Source of the DNA: Bacteroidetes bacterium 46-16 | GTDB taxonomy: Bacteria > Bacteroidota > Bacteroidia > Chitinophagales > Chitinophagaceae | Direction of reading: 5' to 3' | DNA length: 64,000 nucleotides | NCBI GenBank assembly: GCA_001897835.1 | Contig: MKUN01000028.1 | Coordinates: 186,001 to 250,000 of the forward strand | Shown: positions 42,585 through 51,095 of the stretch, in pieces | How positions within the stretch are numbered: position 1 is the first letter of the stretch | Layout: every line of letters begins with the position of its first letter | Notes under the pieces: generated by a model | What the model was told of the DNA's origin: nothing | What the model saw: the letters and a program-made list of their open reading frames with translations, nothing else | The model's database searches: none | Program-made: the position numbers and the translations under genes

Positions 42585-43775
42585 ATGACCCCGAAGCGTA
42601 AAATATCGGTCCGCAAAGTATTGCAGTTCCTGGTCACGATCATCGTGACAGCAGGCTGTATCGTGGCCATATCCAGCGCTTCAAAACTGGAAGATGGGAA
42701 ATTTATAAACAACATAGATATACAAATAAGGAACGAGCGTAAATGCAGGTTTATAGATAAAGGTGAAGTGCTGGATATACTGGTGAATAGCAGGCATGCA
42801 GATATAAAGCATATACCGGTGAGTAAGCTCGACCTGCACAGCATGGAGCAGATCGTGTCGACCAATCCATGGGTTGCGAATGCAGAAATCTACGTGGATA
42901 ATGTGCATGATCTGCATGTCAATCTCACGCAGCGTGTGCCGGTAGCCCGTGTGTTCGAAGAGGACGGCAACAGCTATTACCTGGACACCGCGCTGAAAGC
43001 AATGCCTTTGTCTGACCGCTATATATATTATACTACTGTAGTGACCAATGTGCCTGTAGTGAAGGATGACAGTGCTGGCATTGCCCTCAGGGCGCAGGTA
43101 TTAGAGGTGGTGCGCTTTGTTGAAAATAGCAACTTCTGGAAAGCACAGGTGTCGCAGATCATCATGCTGCCCGATAGCACTTTTGAGCTTGTTCCGGTGT
43201 TGGGCCATCAGCGCATATTGCTTGGCGATACTTCCATGCTCGAAGAAAAGTTCCGTAATCTCTATGCATTCTATAAGAAGGTATCGAACCGTATAGGCTG
43301 GGACAAATATGATGTGATAGATCTGCGTTACAAAGGCCAGGTAGTGGCATCGCCCGCACTGCCCTGGAAGGCCCCGGTTGATAAGGCCATGAGCAGTATG
43401 AACTGGGTGAAGAACATCGTGGGTAAAGATATCAATACTACAGAGGCCGCAGTTCCGGTATCGGTACCCGCTGCACCAAAACCGCAGCCGGCATCCCCGG
43501 AGCATGCAATGGCCACAAGCGCAATGGGTGCTGTAACAGAAAGATCAAAACCGGTAAAGACAGAAGTAAGAGCAGGAGTGAAAGCACAGGCGCATGCGCC
43601 CCCAGCTAAAGCCCCGCCACCACCCGCAGCAAAAAAAATGGTACAGGCTGAAAAAAAGGAGTTGAAGAAAGATCCGGTAACAAAAAAAGCTGCACCAAAT
43701 GAAAAAAAAGAAGAAGGAGCAACGAAAGAACAAACACCAAAATATTTATACAAAGCCAATAATGATAATCACTAA
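42585..43775 (+). CDS. ftsQ: FtsQ-like division protein with long Ala/Pro/Lys tail
   Basis: 396 residues. Membrane segment at about 13-30 (FLVTIIVTAGCIVAIS), then a POTRA-like and beta domain in the periplasm (to about 285) with the FtsQ-like pattern NPWVANAEIYVDNVHDLHVNLTQRVPVARV. The last 110 residues (about 287-396) are low-complexity, rich in Ala, Pro and Lys (VPAAPKPQPAS…PPAKAPPPPAAKK…). Typical FtsQ proteins end before this. A Lys-rich periplasmic tail might touch peptidoglycan or other divisome proteins, which is inference. Position between murC and ftsA fixes the identity. Confidence 0.9.
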   Translation: MTPKRKISVRKVLQFLVTIIVTAGCIVAISSASKLEDGKFINNIDIQIRNERKCRFIDKGEVLDILVNSRHADIKHIPVSKLDLHSMEQIVSTNPWVANAEIYVDNVHDLHVNLTQRVPVARVFEEDGNSYYLDTALKAMPLSDRYIYYTTVVTNVPVVKDDSAGIALRAQVLEVVRFVENSNFWKAQVSQIIMLPDSTFELVPVLGHQRILLGDTSMLEEKFRNLYAFYKKVSNRIGWDKYDVIDLRYKGQVVASPALPWKAPVDKAMSSMNWVKNIVGKDINTTEAAVPVSVPAAPKPQPASPEHAMATSAMGAVTERSKPVKTEVRAGVKAQAHAPPAKAPPPPAAKKMVQAEKKELKKDPVTKKAAPNEKKEEGATKEQTPKYLYKANNDNH

Positions 43776-43787
43776 AAGTGCCGCAAT

Positions 43788-45185
43788 ATGAGTAAAAATG
43801 AACAACCCATTATCGTAGGCCTGGATATAGGGACCACCAAAGTGGCTGCTATAGCCGCCCGTAAAAATGAATATGGAAAGCTGGAGATACTCGGTGTAGG
43901 CCGTGTGGACTCTGCAGGTGTCAACCACGGTGTGGTAATGAACATCGAGCAGTGTATCCGCTCCATAGAGAACGCCATTGAAAAATGTATCCAGTCGAAT
44001 CCTGAACTGGTAGTAAAAGAAGTGTATGTAGGCATAGCCGGGCAGCACATCAAAAGTCTCCAGACCAGGGGCGACAGGGTGCGTGTGTCTATGGATGAAG
44101 AGATCAGCCAGCAGGATATAGACCTGCTTGTGGCCGATCAGCGCCAGACATACATCCCCGCCGGTGACGAGATCATCGACATCGTACCGCAGGACTTTAC
44201 CGTTGATAGTACCACCAATGTAATTGATCCCATTGGTATGAGTGGTGTAAAGATCGGGGCCAATTTTCATATAATAACCGGCGACCGTAATGCCATACGT
44301 AATATTAAACGTTGCGTGGACAAATCTCAGTTGGTAACAAGGGATATCGTACTTCAGCCGCTGGCATCGGCCGCTGCGGTAATGAACGATGAAGACCTTG
44401 AGGCGGGCGTTGCCATAGTGGATATTGGTGGCGGCACTACCGATATGGCGGTTTTTTACGACGGCATCCTGAAGCATACTGCCGTAATACCATATGCCGG
44501 TGTGAATATCACCAACGATATACGCAATGGCCTTGGCGTACTGCGCGCTCAGGCTGAGCAAATGAAAGTGCAGTTCGGTATGGCACTTGCCGAAGAGGCT
44601 AATTCAAATGCCTATATCACCATACCCGGTCTGCGCGGTTTGCCGCCCAAGGAGATATCTATGAAGAACCTGGCGCACATCATACAGGCGCGTATGCAGG
44701 AGATATTGGACTACGTGTTGTATCACCTGAAGCAATTAGGCCTGGAGAATAAGCTATATGGTGGTATCATCCTTACAGGTGGTGGTGCGCAGCTAAAGCA
44801 CATCATCCAGCTTACGGAGTATATAACCGGCCTCGGCGCACGTATTGGTTATCCCAATGAGCACCTGACCGGTAAGCTGGCTGAGGAACTGATGAACCCC
44901 ATGTACTCTACCTGCATTGGGCTGATACTGCGCGGCTTCCACGATTATGAAAATGGCAAGATGGCTTTCGTGGGCAATGGGGGCAACTTCATCCCGATGC
45001 ATGCCGATACGGTGAACGAAGCTGCTGCTATGGCACAGGCAGGAGTTGACGAAGAACCTGTGGATGAAGCACAGCAAACCAAAAACAAGGCAAAGCGCGC
45101 GGCAACGCTTACCAACCTGTTCGATGGTTTGAAGGGCAAATTCATGAGGCTCTTTGAAGACGTGGAAGACCAGGAAATATTATAA
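43788..45185 (+). CDS. ftsA: Cell-division actin homologue FtsA
   Basis: 465 residues. ATP-binding blocks: IIVGLDIGTTKVAAIAA (about 8-24), VDIGGGTTDMAVF (about 212-224) and GIILTGGGAQLKHI (about 325-338). It tethers FtsZ filaments to the membrane. The C-terminus ends LMRLFEDVEDQ-like (KGKFMRLFEDVEDQEIL), an amphipathic stretch that could insert in the membrane. A 75-base gap precedes ftsZ. Confidence 0.95.
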   Translation: MSKNEQPIIVGLDIGTTKVAAIAARKNEYGKLEILGVGRVDSAGVNHGVVMNIEQCIRSIENAIEKCIQSNPELVVKEVYVGIAGQHIKSLQTRGDRVRVSMDEEISQQDIDLLVADQRQTYIPAGDEIIDIVPQDFTVDSTTNVIDPIGMSGVKIGANFHIITGDRNAIRNIKRCVDKSQLVTRDIVLQPLASAAAVMNDEDLEAGVAIVDIGGGTTDMAVFYDGILKHTAVIPYAGVNITNDIRNGLGVLRAQAEQMKVQFGMALAEEANSNAYITIPGLRGLPPKEISMKNLAHIIQARMQEILDYVLYHLKQLGLENKLYGGIILTGGGAQLKHIIQLTEYITGLGARIGYPNEHLTGKLAEELMNPMYSTCIGLILRGFHDYENGKMAFVGNGGNFIPMHADTVNEAAAMAQAGVDEEPVDEAQQTKNKAKRAATLTNLFDGLKGKFMRLFEDVEDQEIL

Positions 45186-45260
45186 ACGATCTAAGAAACA
45201 CAACCTAAATAATATACTTACTAACTAATAATCATTTACTAACCCACAAAATAAACTGTT

Positions 45261-46937
45261 ATGATACACTTTGAAATTCCAAAAAACCAGTCGTCTATTA
45301 TCAAAGTGATAGGCGTGGGTGGCGGCGGCGGTAATGCTGTGAATTACATGTTCGATCTTGGGATCGAAGGCGTTGACTTTGTTATTTGTAATACGGATTC
45401 GCAGGCACTGGCCCTGAGTCCCGTACCTAATAAAATACAGCTTGGCCCGCATCTTACGCAGGGTCTGGGTGCAGGGGCTAATCCCGAGATCGGTAAGCAG
45501 GCCAGTGAAGAAAGTATTGAGGATATCACCAAGATACTGAAGGTAAATACGCGTATGGCCTTCATCACCTGCGGTATGGGTGGTGGCACGGGTACAGGTG
45601 GTGCACCTGTGGTGGCTAAGATATGCCGTGAGCTGGGTATACTTACGGTGGGTATAGTTACCATGCCCTTCACTTACGAGGGCCGCAAGCGTATGAAGCA
45701 GGCCCAGGAAGGCATTGACCGTATGCGCGAGCATGTGGATACGATCCTCATAATATCTAATGACAAGTTGCGCCAGCAATTTGGCAACCTGCCCTTTACA
45801 CAGGCCTTTGCCAAAGCCGATGATATCTTGTCTACTGCAGCAAAGTGTATCACTGATGTAATAAATACTACCGGCCAGATAAATGTGGACTTTGCCGACG
45901 TATGCACGGTAATGCGTAATGGCGGTGTGGCCATACTGGGCAGCGCATCGGCTGCCGGTGAGAATCGTGCTTTGCAGGCAGTTGAGGAAGCACTTAACTC
46001 TCCGCTGCTTAATGATAATGATATACGCGGTGCCAAATGGTTACTGCTCAATATTACCTCGGCTGCCGGTGAGCATGAGCATACTATGGACGAGGCCGAG
46101 GCTATACAGGCCTTCGTGCAGCGCCAGGCTGGTGACAATTGTGATGTTATCCTGGGTATGGGCCACGATCCTGCCCTGAACGACCAGATAGCAGTTACCG
46201 TTATTGCTACAGGGTTTAATCATAAAGATTTTGTTCCTGAAGCGCAGGAGAAAAGTAATGAACCTGAAAAGGTATATGTGCCACTGGCCACGCCTGCTAA
46301 TTCGGGTAGCAGTGCTTTTTCAGGCACGGCAGTTGCTGCGGCACCCGTGAAGCAACCCGATGCTATGGCACCCACAATGGTAGAGATGGCCCCTGTTCAG
46401 CGCCATACCGTGATCATAGATGCCAAGCCTTCATTCCCGGCTACAACACCTACTGCTACAGAACGTTTCGAACTGGAAATGAAACAGCAAAAAGACGAGC
46501 ATGCAGAAAAGCCGGCTGAGCCCGTAGCTAAAGTTGAGGAGAAGAAAGAAGGAGAAAATGAGATAAAGCTGGTGATCAAAAATGAAATGCCACCTGTAAA
46601 AGAGCAGCAACCCGTTGCCTCTGTAAAGATAGGTGAGCATATGCTTACTGCCGATGAACTGGAAGAGAAACAACGCTTTGAAGAACAGAAACGTGCCCTT
46701 GAAGAGCGTGCCGAACGTCTTCGCCGCATGAGCTTTAATATCAAGAACTCGGAAAGCACTGATGATATGGAGAACGTTCCCGCTTATGTGCGTAAGAATG
46801 TGAACCTCGACAATTCGGTGGCCTCGGCCGATAAATTCCTGAGTGGTTACAGTGTAGGCGTGAACGACCAGCAAAATAATACACAGGCTTCCATTCAGAC
46901 CATCAATACTTTTCTTGATGGCAAGAAGCCCGATTAA
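45261..46937 (+). CDS. ftsZ: Cell-division tubulin homologue FtsZ
   Basis: Forms the Z-ring. 558 residues, longer than E. coli FtsZ (383). GTPase core with the tubulin signature GMGGGTGTGGAPV (about 106-118) and NTDSQAL near 48. From about 335 to 490 a variable linker rich in Pro, Glu and Lys, then a charged helix (EEKQRFEEQKRALEERAERL) and the conserved Bacteroidota tail ENVPAYVRKNV. The gene ends the division cluster with a strong terminator. Confidence 0.95.
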   Translation: MIHFEIPKNQSSIIKVIGVGGGGGNAVNYMFDLGIEGVDFVICNTDSQALALSPVPNKIQLGPHLTQGLGAGANPEIGKQASEESIEDITKILKVNTRMAFITCGMGGGTGTGGAPVVAKICRELGILTVGIVTMPFTYEGRKRMKQAQEGIDRMREHVDTILIISNDKLRQQFGNLPFTQAFAKADDILSTAAKCITDVINTTGQINVDFADVCTVMRNGGVAILGSASAAGENRALQAVEEALNSPLLNDNDIRGAKWLLLNITSAAGEHEHTMDEAEAIQAFVQRQAGDNCDVILGMGHDPALNDQIAVTVIATGFNHKDFVPEAQEKSNEPEKVYVPLATPANSGSSAFSGTAVAAAPVKQPDAMAPTMVEMAPVQRHTVIIDAKPSFPATTPTATERFELEMKQQKDEHAEKPAEPVAKVEEKKEGENEIKLVIKNEMPPVKEQQPVASVKIGEHMLTADELEEKQRFEEQKRALEERAERLRRMSFNIKNSESTDDMENVPAYVRKNVNLDNSVASADKFLSGYSVGVNDQQNNTQASIQTINTFLDGKKPD

Positions 46938-46978
46938 AGAGCATCACCTTTTTTGTTTATAATTTCATATTGCGTACG

Positions 46979-47008
46979 GCTCCCGTTGTCTAACGGGAGC
47001 ATTTTTTT
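46979..47008 (+). terminator. Rho-independent terminator of the dcw cluster
   Basis: GCTCCCGTT (46979-46987), 4-base loop, AACGGGAGC (46992-47000), then A and seven T. It closes the run that starts at mraZ and may serve the VOC gene in the other direction. Confidence 0.9.
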
Positions 47009-47024
47009 GTACCTGCTTCATACA

Positions 47025-47414
47025 TTACGGCTGGCTGTTATCCTCTATTACCGATAAGATATTGCCTGCAGGATCTTTGAACCAGGCTATAGATGGGCCC
47101 ATTCCTTTTGATATCCCTTTCTCGTCGGTTTTTATATCCCCCTCATACTGCTCAAATACCACGCCTTTTGCATTAAGCTCATCCACCGCCTTATCAATAT
47201 CGGCAACAACTATGTTCAGCACTGTAAAGTCTGCAGGCTTATGCCCTGGCTTGGGATATATGATCGTTTGCATGCCGCTTTCGGTATTTATCTGCAGTAT
47301 GTTCATTTCATTGCTTTCCGATACGTTCATGCCCAGCACTTCGCTGTAAAATGTTTTCGCCTTTTGTATATCGTCGGTGGAGAAACTGCTGAATATTCGT
47401 TTATGAGCTAACAT
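47025..47414 (-). CDS. VOC-family (glyoxalase-like) protein
   Basis: 129 residues with the two beta-alpha-beta-beta-beta modules of the vicinal-oxygen-chelate fold: IFSSFSTDDIQKAKTFYSEVLGMNV… and LNIVVADIDKAVDELNAKGVVFE…WFKDPAGNILSVIE. The second motif DPAGN-x-L is typical. Members range from dioxygenases to resistance proteins, so the reaction cannot be told. Monocistronic, convergent with ftsZ. Confidence 0.85.
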   Translation of the reverse strand: MLAHKRIFSSFSTDDIQKAKTFYSEVLGMNVSESNEMNILQINTESGMQTIIYPKPGHKPADFTVLNIVVADIDKAVDELNAKGVVFEQYEGDIKTDEKGISKGMGPSIAWFKDPAGNILSVIEDNSQP

Positions 47415-47520
47415 GGTTTCGTGATTTGTTTATGTAATTTACTTATTATGGGGTTACCCGGCTATTATGTTTTTGCTGTCATAGGCCGCATTCTTTATAT
47501 TTACCCATCAAATAGTGTAT

Positions 47521-48111
47521 ATGAAAAAGACATTGGTATTTGTGATAGTTTTTTTTACCTGCTGCGCGGCTTATGCGCAGGATGCTTGCAGTAACTGGAG
47601 ATGGCGGGTTAAGAACCTCGTTGACGATTCAGGTATCGACTGGTTCAATACTACTCCCCGTCATACCTCATTGGCTCACCTGGATTACAACAGTACCATG
47701 GCTTTTGAGCCTGAGGAAATGGAAGAAAAGCATGCGGGTAAGGGCCGCCTGGGCTCCGAAAAGGAATTGGTATCCCTTACCTGCTATGTTTATGATGTAA
47801 AGACCGGTTATAAAGACGGGGACTACCATCTGTTTTTGTCAAACCATAAGGATGGTACCGGGAAGCATATGGATGCCAAAATACCCGATCCATCCTGTAA
47901 AGGACTGAGACGTTATGCACGCCTGAGGAATATGTATGACGATGCACGCAAAGAGGCGGAAGTAATAAAAAGCTGGACCGATGCCGGCTATGTGGTAAAG
48001 GTAGAGCTGGAAGGTGTGCCCTTCCGTTGCTTTGAATATGAGGCGCGCGACAATGCCTATTATCAGAGAGAGATACACCCGGTAACTTATTTGAAAGCCT
48101 ACTTGCCTTAA
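47521..48111 (+). CDS. Secreted hypothetical protein
   Basis: 197 residues from the ATG at 47521 (MKKTLVFVIVFFTCCAAYAQ, signal peptide). The mature part has two Cys-containing regions and KDGDYHLFLSNHKDGTGKHMDAKIPDPSC, a GDYH-x-x-L…IPDP pattern seen in other secreted Bacteroidota proteins of unknown function. No catalytic motif is recognised. Four cysteines could form disulfides. Probably a single-gene unit. Confidence 0.75.
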   Translation: MKKTLVFVIVFFTCCAAYAQDACSNWRWRVKNLVDDSGIDWFNTTPRHTSLAHLDYNSTMAFEPEEMEEKHAGKGRLGSEKELVSLTCYVYDVKTGYKDGDYHLFLSNHKDGTGKHMDAKIPDPSCKGLRRYARLRNMYDDARKEAEVIKSWTDAGYVVKVELEGVPFRCFEYEARDNAYYQREIHPVTYLKAYLP

Positions 48112-48217
48112 CGACAGGTATGGTTAATGATTCATGTGTTCCATTTCTTATGTTTTGTGGAAGGATATGTTATTAAAAATATTTTCGTTCTGATGATATT
48201 TATTTAGTATTATTTTA

Positions 48218-48225
48218 TAAATTTG
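48218..48225 (+). promoter_or_regulatory. Promoter -7 element before the 68-residue ORF
   Basis: TAAATTTG, an exact TAnnTTTG match. A start near 48232 gives a leader of about 28 bases to the ATG at 48260. Confidence 0.5.
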
Positions 48226-48259
48226 GTTTTGCTGCAATTGTTTTTAATTATTTAATTAA

Positions 48260-48466
48260 ATGAATGTAGAAATAGCTGAGCGAGTATACCAGGACAAGTA
48301 CAATGATAAAATGACCTGGGAGCAATACTTGAATAAATTAAATACCGGCTTGCAACTCATTGTGGAGGAGAGCCTGCTCTATAATAAGACCCTGGATAAG
48401 CTCCAGGCTGCGAACATTGCGCTTGTTTATTATCGCGAGGTATTGTTGTATCACCTTGAAAATTAG
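48260..48466 (+). CDS. Small hypothetical protein (68 aa)
   Basis: Mostly helical: MNVEIAERVYQDKYNDKMTW, then EQYLNKLNTGLQLIVEESLLYNKTLDKLQAANIALVYYREVLLYHLEN. No signal or membrane segment. An exact -7 promoter element lies 35 bases upstream, and codon use is in keeping with neighbours, which favours a real gene. No homologue is recognised. It is followed by 168 noncoding bases before lepB. Confidence 0.5.
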   Translation: MNVEIAERVYQDKYNDKMTWEQYLNKLNTGLQLIVEESLLYNKTLDKLQAANIALVYYREVLLYHLEN

Positions 48467-48604
48467 CCTTTACTGCATCGTTTTCCTATTGTTTATTTAT
48501 CCATCCTTGAGTCACCTGCACCCGCCAGAGTGCGGCATGGCATGGCATGTTAAAATTTTCACAAGTCATAATGGCCTAAATAATAAAAATGCAGGGCGAT
48601 TTGT

Positions 48605-48612
48605 TACTTTTG
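48605..48612 (+). promoter_or_regulatory. Promoter -7 element for lepB
   Basis: TACTTTTG, exact match to TAnnTTTG. The start would fall near 48619, 16 bases before the lepB ATG. Confidence 0.55.
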
Positions 48613-48634
48613 AACACTAATACACACTACGCTC

Positions 48635-49831
48635 ATGCGACTTGCATTCTGGAAAAAGAAAGATGGTGAAAAAAAGAAAAAACCTGTTTGGCGCGAATGG
48701 CTCGATGCTGCTGTCTTTGCAATAATAGCAGCTACCCTCATTCGCACTTTTTTTATAGAAGCTTATACCATACCCACAGGCTCTATGGAAGGCAGCTTGC
48801 TGGTAAACGATTTTCTGTTTGTAAGTAAAATATCATATGGCCCTCGTATACCCATGACACCTATCGCTGTGCCGCTGGTACATAATACCATGCCCATCAC
48901 AGGCGGTAAATCTTATACCGATGCCGTGCAGTGGGATTATCATCGCTGGTGGGGTTTTGGTAATGTAAAGCGTTACGATGTAGTGGTCTTTAATTTTCCT
49001 GAAGGCGATACCATTATGAAAGAAGAGCCCGAAAATGACTATTATATTCAATGCCGGGTAATGGGCCGCGAAGCTGTCAAGGCCGCCTATACTATTGAGA
49101 GTCGCCCGGTAGATAAGACCGATAATTATATAAAACGTTGCGTAGCCATTCCCGGCGACAAACTGGAGCTCAAAAGCGGCACTTTATATATAAATGGTCA
49201 GCGGTCACCTGTTTTCAGGCATTCTAAGAACGAATATATCGTTAAAACAGATGGGAACCTGCTACCACCTGATGTACTGGAAGAAAACGATGTGGAAATA
49301 AGGGGTAATAGCGGCCAGTTATATGATATGCTAATTGAAAATGGCAAAGTTCCGCTTATTCAAAAACTCCCCCATGTAGTGTCCATACAGCCTGCTGTAA
49401 TGCCCGCAGGTGTGGTGGGCAGCGTAGGCGAGTGGACCTTCCCGCAGGATACGGCACATTTTAAATGGAATGTAGATAATTTCGGCCCGCTGATGATCCC
49501 TAAAAAAGGCACTACCGTACAGTTGAATGCTGAAAATATAGCTTTATACAGGCGTATCATTTCCGTTTACGAAGGCAATAAATTTGAGGAAAGGGCAGGC
49601 CAGTACATCATTAATGGACAACCGGCAAGTTCTTATACCTTCAAAATGGACTATTACTGGATGATGGGTGATAATCGTCACAATTCGCTCGATAGCCGTT
49701 ACTGGGGCTTTGTGCCCGAAGACCATGTGGTAGGGAAGGCATGGTTCGTATGGCTTAGCTATGGTAAGGACGGGCTTACGGATATACGCTGGAGGCGTTT
49801 GTTCCATAGTATCCATTCGCTTGAGAAATAA
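48635..49831 (+). CDS. lepB: Signal peptidase I
   Basis: Cuts signal peptides from exported proteins. 398 residues. A basic N-terminus (KKKDGEKKKK), one membrane segment (about 25-42), catalytic Ser50 in IPTGSMEG, catalytic Lys167 in YIKRCVAIPGD, and the box MMGDNRHNSLDSRYWG near 345. A long insertion of about 120 residues between the Lys box and the last box is usual in Bacteroidota. The signal peptides of several genes in this window are its substrates. Confidence 0.93.
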   Translation: MRLAFWKKKDGEKKKKPVWREWLDAAVFAIIAATLIRTFFIEAYTIPTGSMEGSLLVNDFLFVSKISYGPRIPMTPIAVPLVHNTMPITGGKSYTDAVQWDYHRWWGFGNVKRYDVVVFNFPEGDTIMKEEPENDYYIQCRVMGREAVKAAYTIESRPVDKTDNYIKRCVAIPGDKLELKSGTLYINGQRSPVFRHSKNEYIVKTDGNLLPPDVLEENDVEIRGNSGQLYDMLIENGKVPLIQKLPHVVSIQPAVMPAGVVGSVGEWTFPQDTAHFKWNVDNFGPLMIPKKGTTVQLNAENIALYRRIISVYEGNKFEERAGQYIINGQPASSYTFKMDYYWMMGDNRHNSLDSRYWGFVPEDHVVGKAWFVWLSYGKDGLTDIRWRRLFHSIHSLEK

Positions 49832-49899
49832 GGAGTTATTCGGTTTTTTCTGCTGATAGGTATCATATGATTTTTAGCTGCAGTGTAGCGGTAATAAGC

Positions 49900-49907
49900 T
49901 ACATTTG
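49900..49907 (+). promoter_or_regulatory. Promoter -7 element of the polyketide-type locus
   Basis: TACATTTG, exact TAnnTTTG match, with a predicted start near 49914 and about 49 bases of leader before the methyltransferase ATG at 49963. Confidence 0.55.
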
Positions 49908-49962
49908 CAGCAACCGCCATCATCGCTTTTTATTTTTTCACTAAGTAAAAAGTGCATTTATT

Positions 49963-51054
49963 ATGTCAGTTACCCCGACGAAAGAGCTTAAATTATTTTC
50001 AACTGATAAACTGTCGGCTTTTGATGCCATTTCAAGAGCGCAGTTTATTGCTTTTGCCCCCTACATTTTCCAGGCAGCAGTGCTGCTTCGTGATCAGGGC
50101 ATATTACGGCATATAGAGCTGTCCGGCAAAGATGGTACTTCTATAGATGAACTGGCTGCCGGGCTGCCCCTAACTAACTATGCACTGCGTGTGCTGTTGG
50201 AGGCGGGCCTGGGCATTGGCCTCGTTTATCGCCTCGATGACAAATATTTCCTTGCAAAGACCGGTCACTTCTTTTTGAACGACCAGATGACACGGGTAAA
50301 TACCGACTTTATGCGGGATGTTTGTTATGATGGCGCACAGGAACTTGCTTCTTCGCTCGAGGAGAGCCGCCCGGCTGGTTTACATCATTTGGGAAACTGG
50401 GCAACGATATACGAAGGATTATCCCGCTTGCCCGAACCCGCCAGGACCAGTTGGTTCCGTTTCGATCATTTTTATTCCGACAATGCCTTTCCTGAAGCCC
50501 TGCCGATCGTCTTCGACCGGGCACCCGGCAAAATAATGGACATTGGTGCAAATACCGGTAAGTGGACACTTGCCTGCCTGGACTATGATAAGAACGTAGA
50601 GCTATGCCTGGTGGACCTTGGCGTGCAGTTGCAGGTGGCAAAGAAAAATATTGAAGAAGAGGGACACGCAGGCAGGGTGCAGTATTATGAGTGCAATGTG
50701 TTGGAGGACGGTGCAGTACTGCCTGGAGGTTTTGATGTCATCTGGATGAGCCAGTTTCTCGACTGTTTTTCTGATGAGCAGATAGTATCCATATTGAAAA
50801 AATGTTATAAAGCTCTGCCCACGGATGGGAGTGTTTTTATTAATGAAACTTTCTGGGACAGGCAGCGTTTTGAAGCCTCCGCATTAAGTTTACAGATGAC
50901 ATCTTTATATTTTACCACTATGGCCAATGGCAATAGCCAGATGTACGATAGTGACGTATTTATGAAACTAATAGCCGAGGCGGGTTTTGAAGTTGTCAAA
51001 CAAATTAATAATATTGGCTTAGGTCATACTTTATTGGAACTAAAGAAACTGTAA
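49963..51054 (+). CDS. SAM-dependent (O-)methyltransferase of the polyketide-type locus
   Basis: 363 residues. An N-terminal dimerisation-type helical domain (about 20-120, like plant/bacterial O-methyltransferases: AAVLLRDQGILRHI…GTSIDELAAGLPLTNYALRVLLEAG) and a Rossmann domain with SAM motif IMDIGANTGKW (191-201), then VDLGVQL and FDVIWMSQFLD. This type methylates phenolic oxygens or carbons in small-molecule pathways. It is followed 41 bases later by a flavin halogenase, so both may decorate the same aromatic product; in flexirubins the head group is commonly methylated and chlorinated. Confidence 0.82.
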   Translation: MSVTPTKELKLFSTDKLSAFDAISRAQFIAFAPYIFQAAVLLRDQGILRHIELSGKDGTSIDELAAGLPLTNYALRVLLEAGLGIGLVYRLDDKYFLAKTGHFFLNDQMTRVNTDFMRDVCYDGAQELASSLEESRPAGLHHLGNWATIYEGLSRLPEPARTSWFRFDHFYSDNAFPEALPIVFDRAPGKIMDIGANTGKWTLACLDYDKNVELCLVDLGVQLQVAKKNIEEEGHAGRVQYYECNVLEDGAVLPGGFDVIWMSQFLDCFSDEQIVSILKKCYKALPTDGSVFINETFWDRQRFEASALSLQMTSLYFTTMANGNSQMYDSDVFMKLIAEAGFEVVKQINNIGLGHTLLELKKL

Positions 51055-51095
51055 AGAATACAAACAATTTTGTATCTTTTTTTGTAATAACTGTT

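Noticed and set aside
43746-44561. 271-residue minus-strand ORF
   Set aside because: Antisense of ftsA; no domain, His/Tyr-rich shadow composition.
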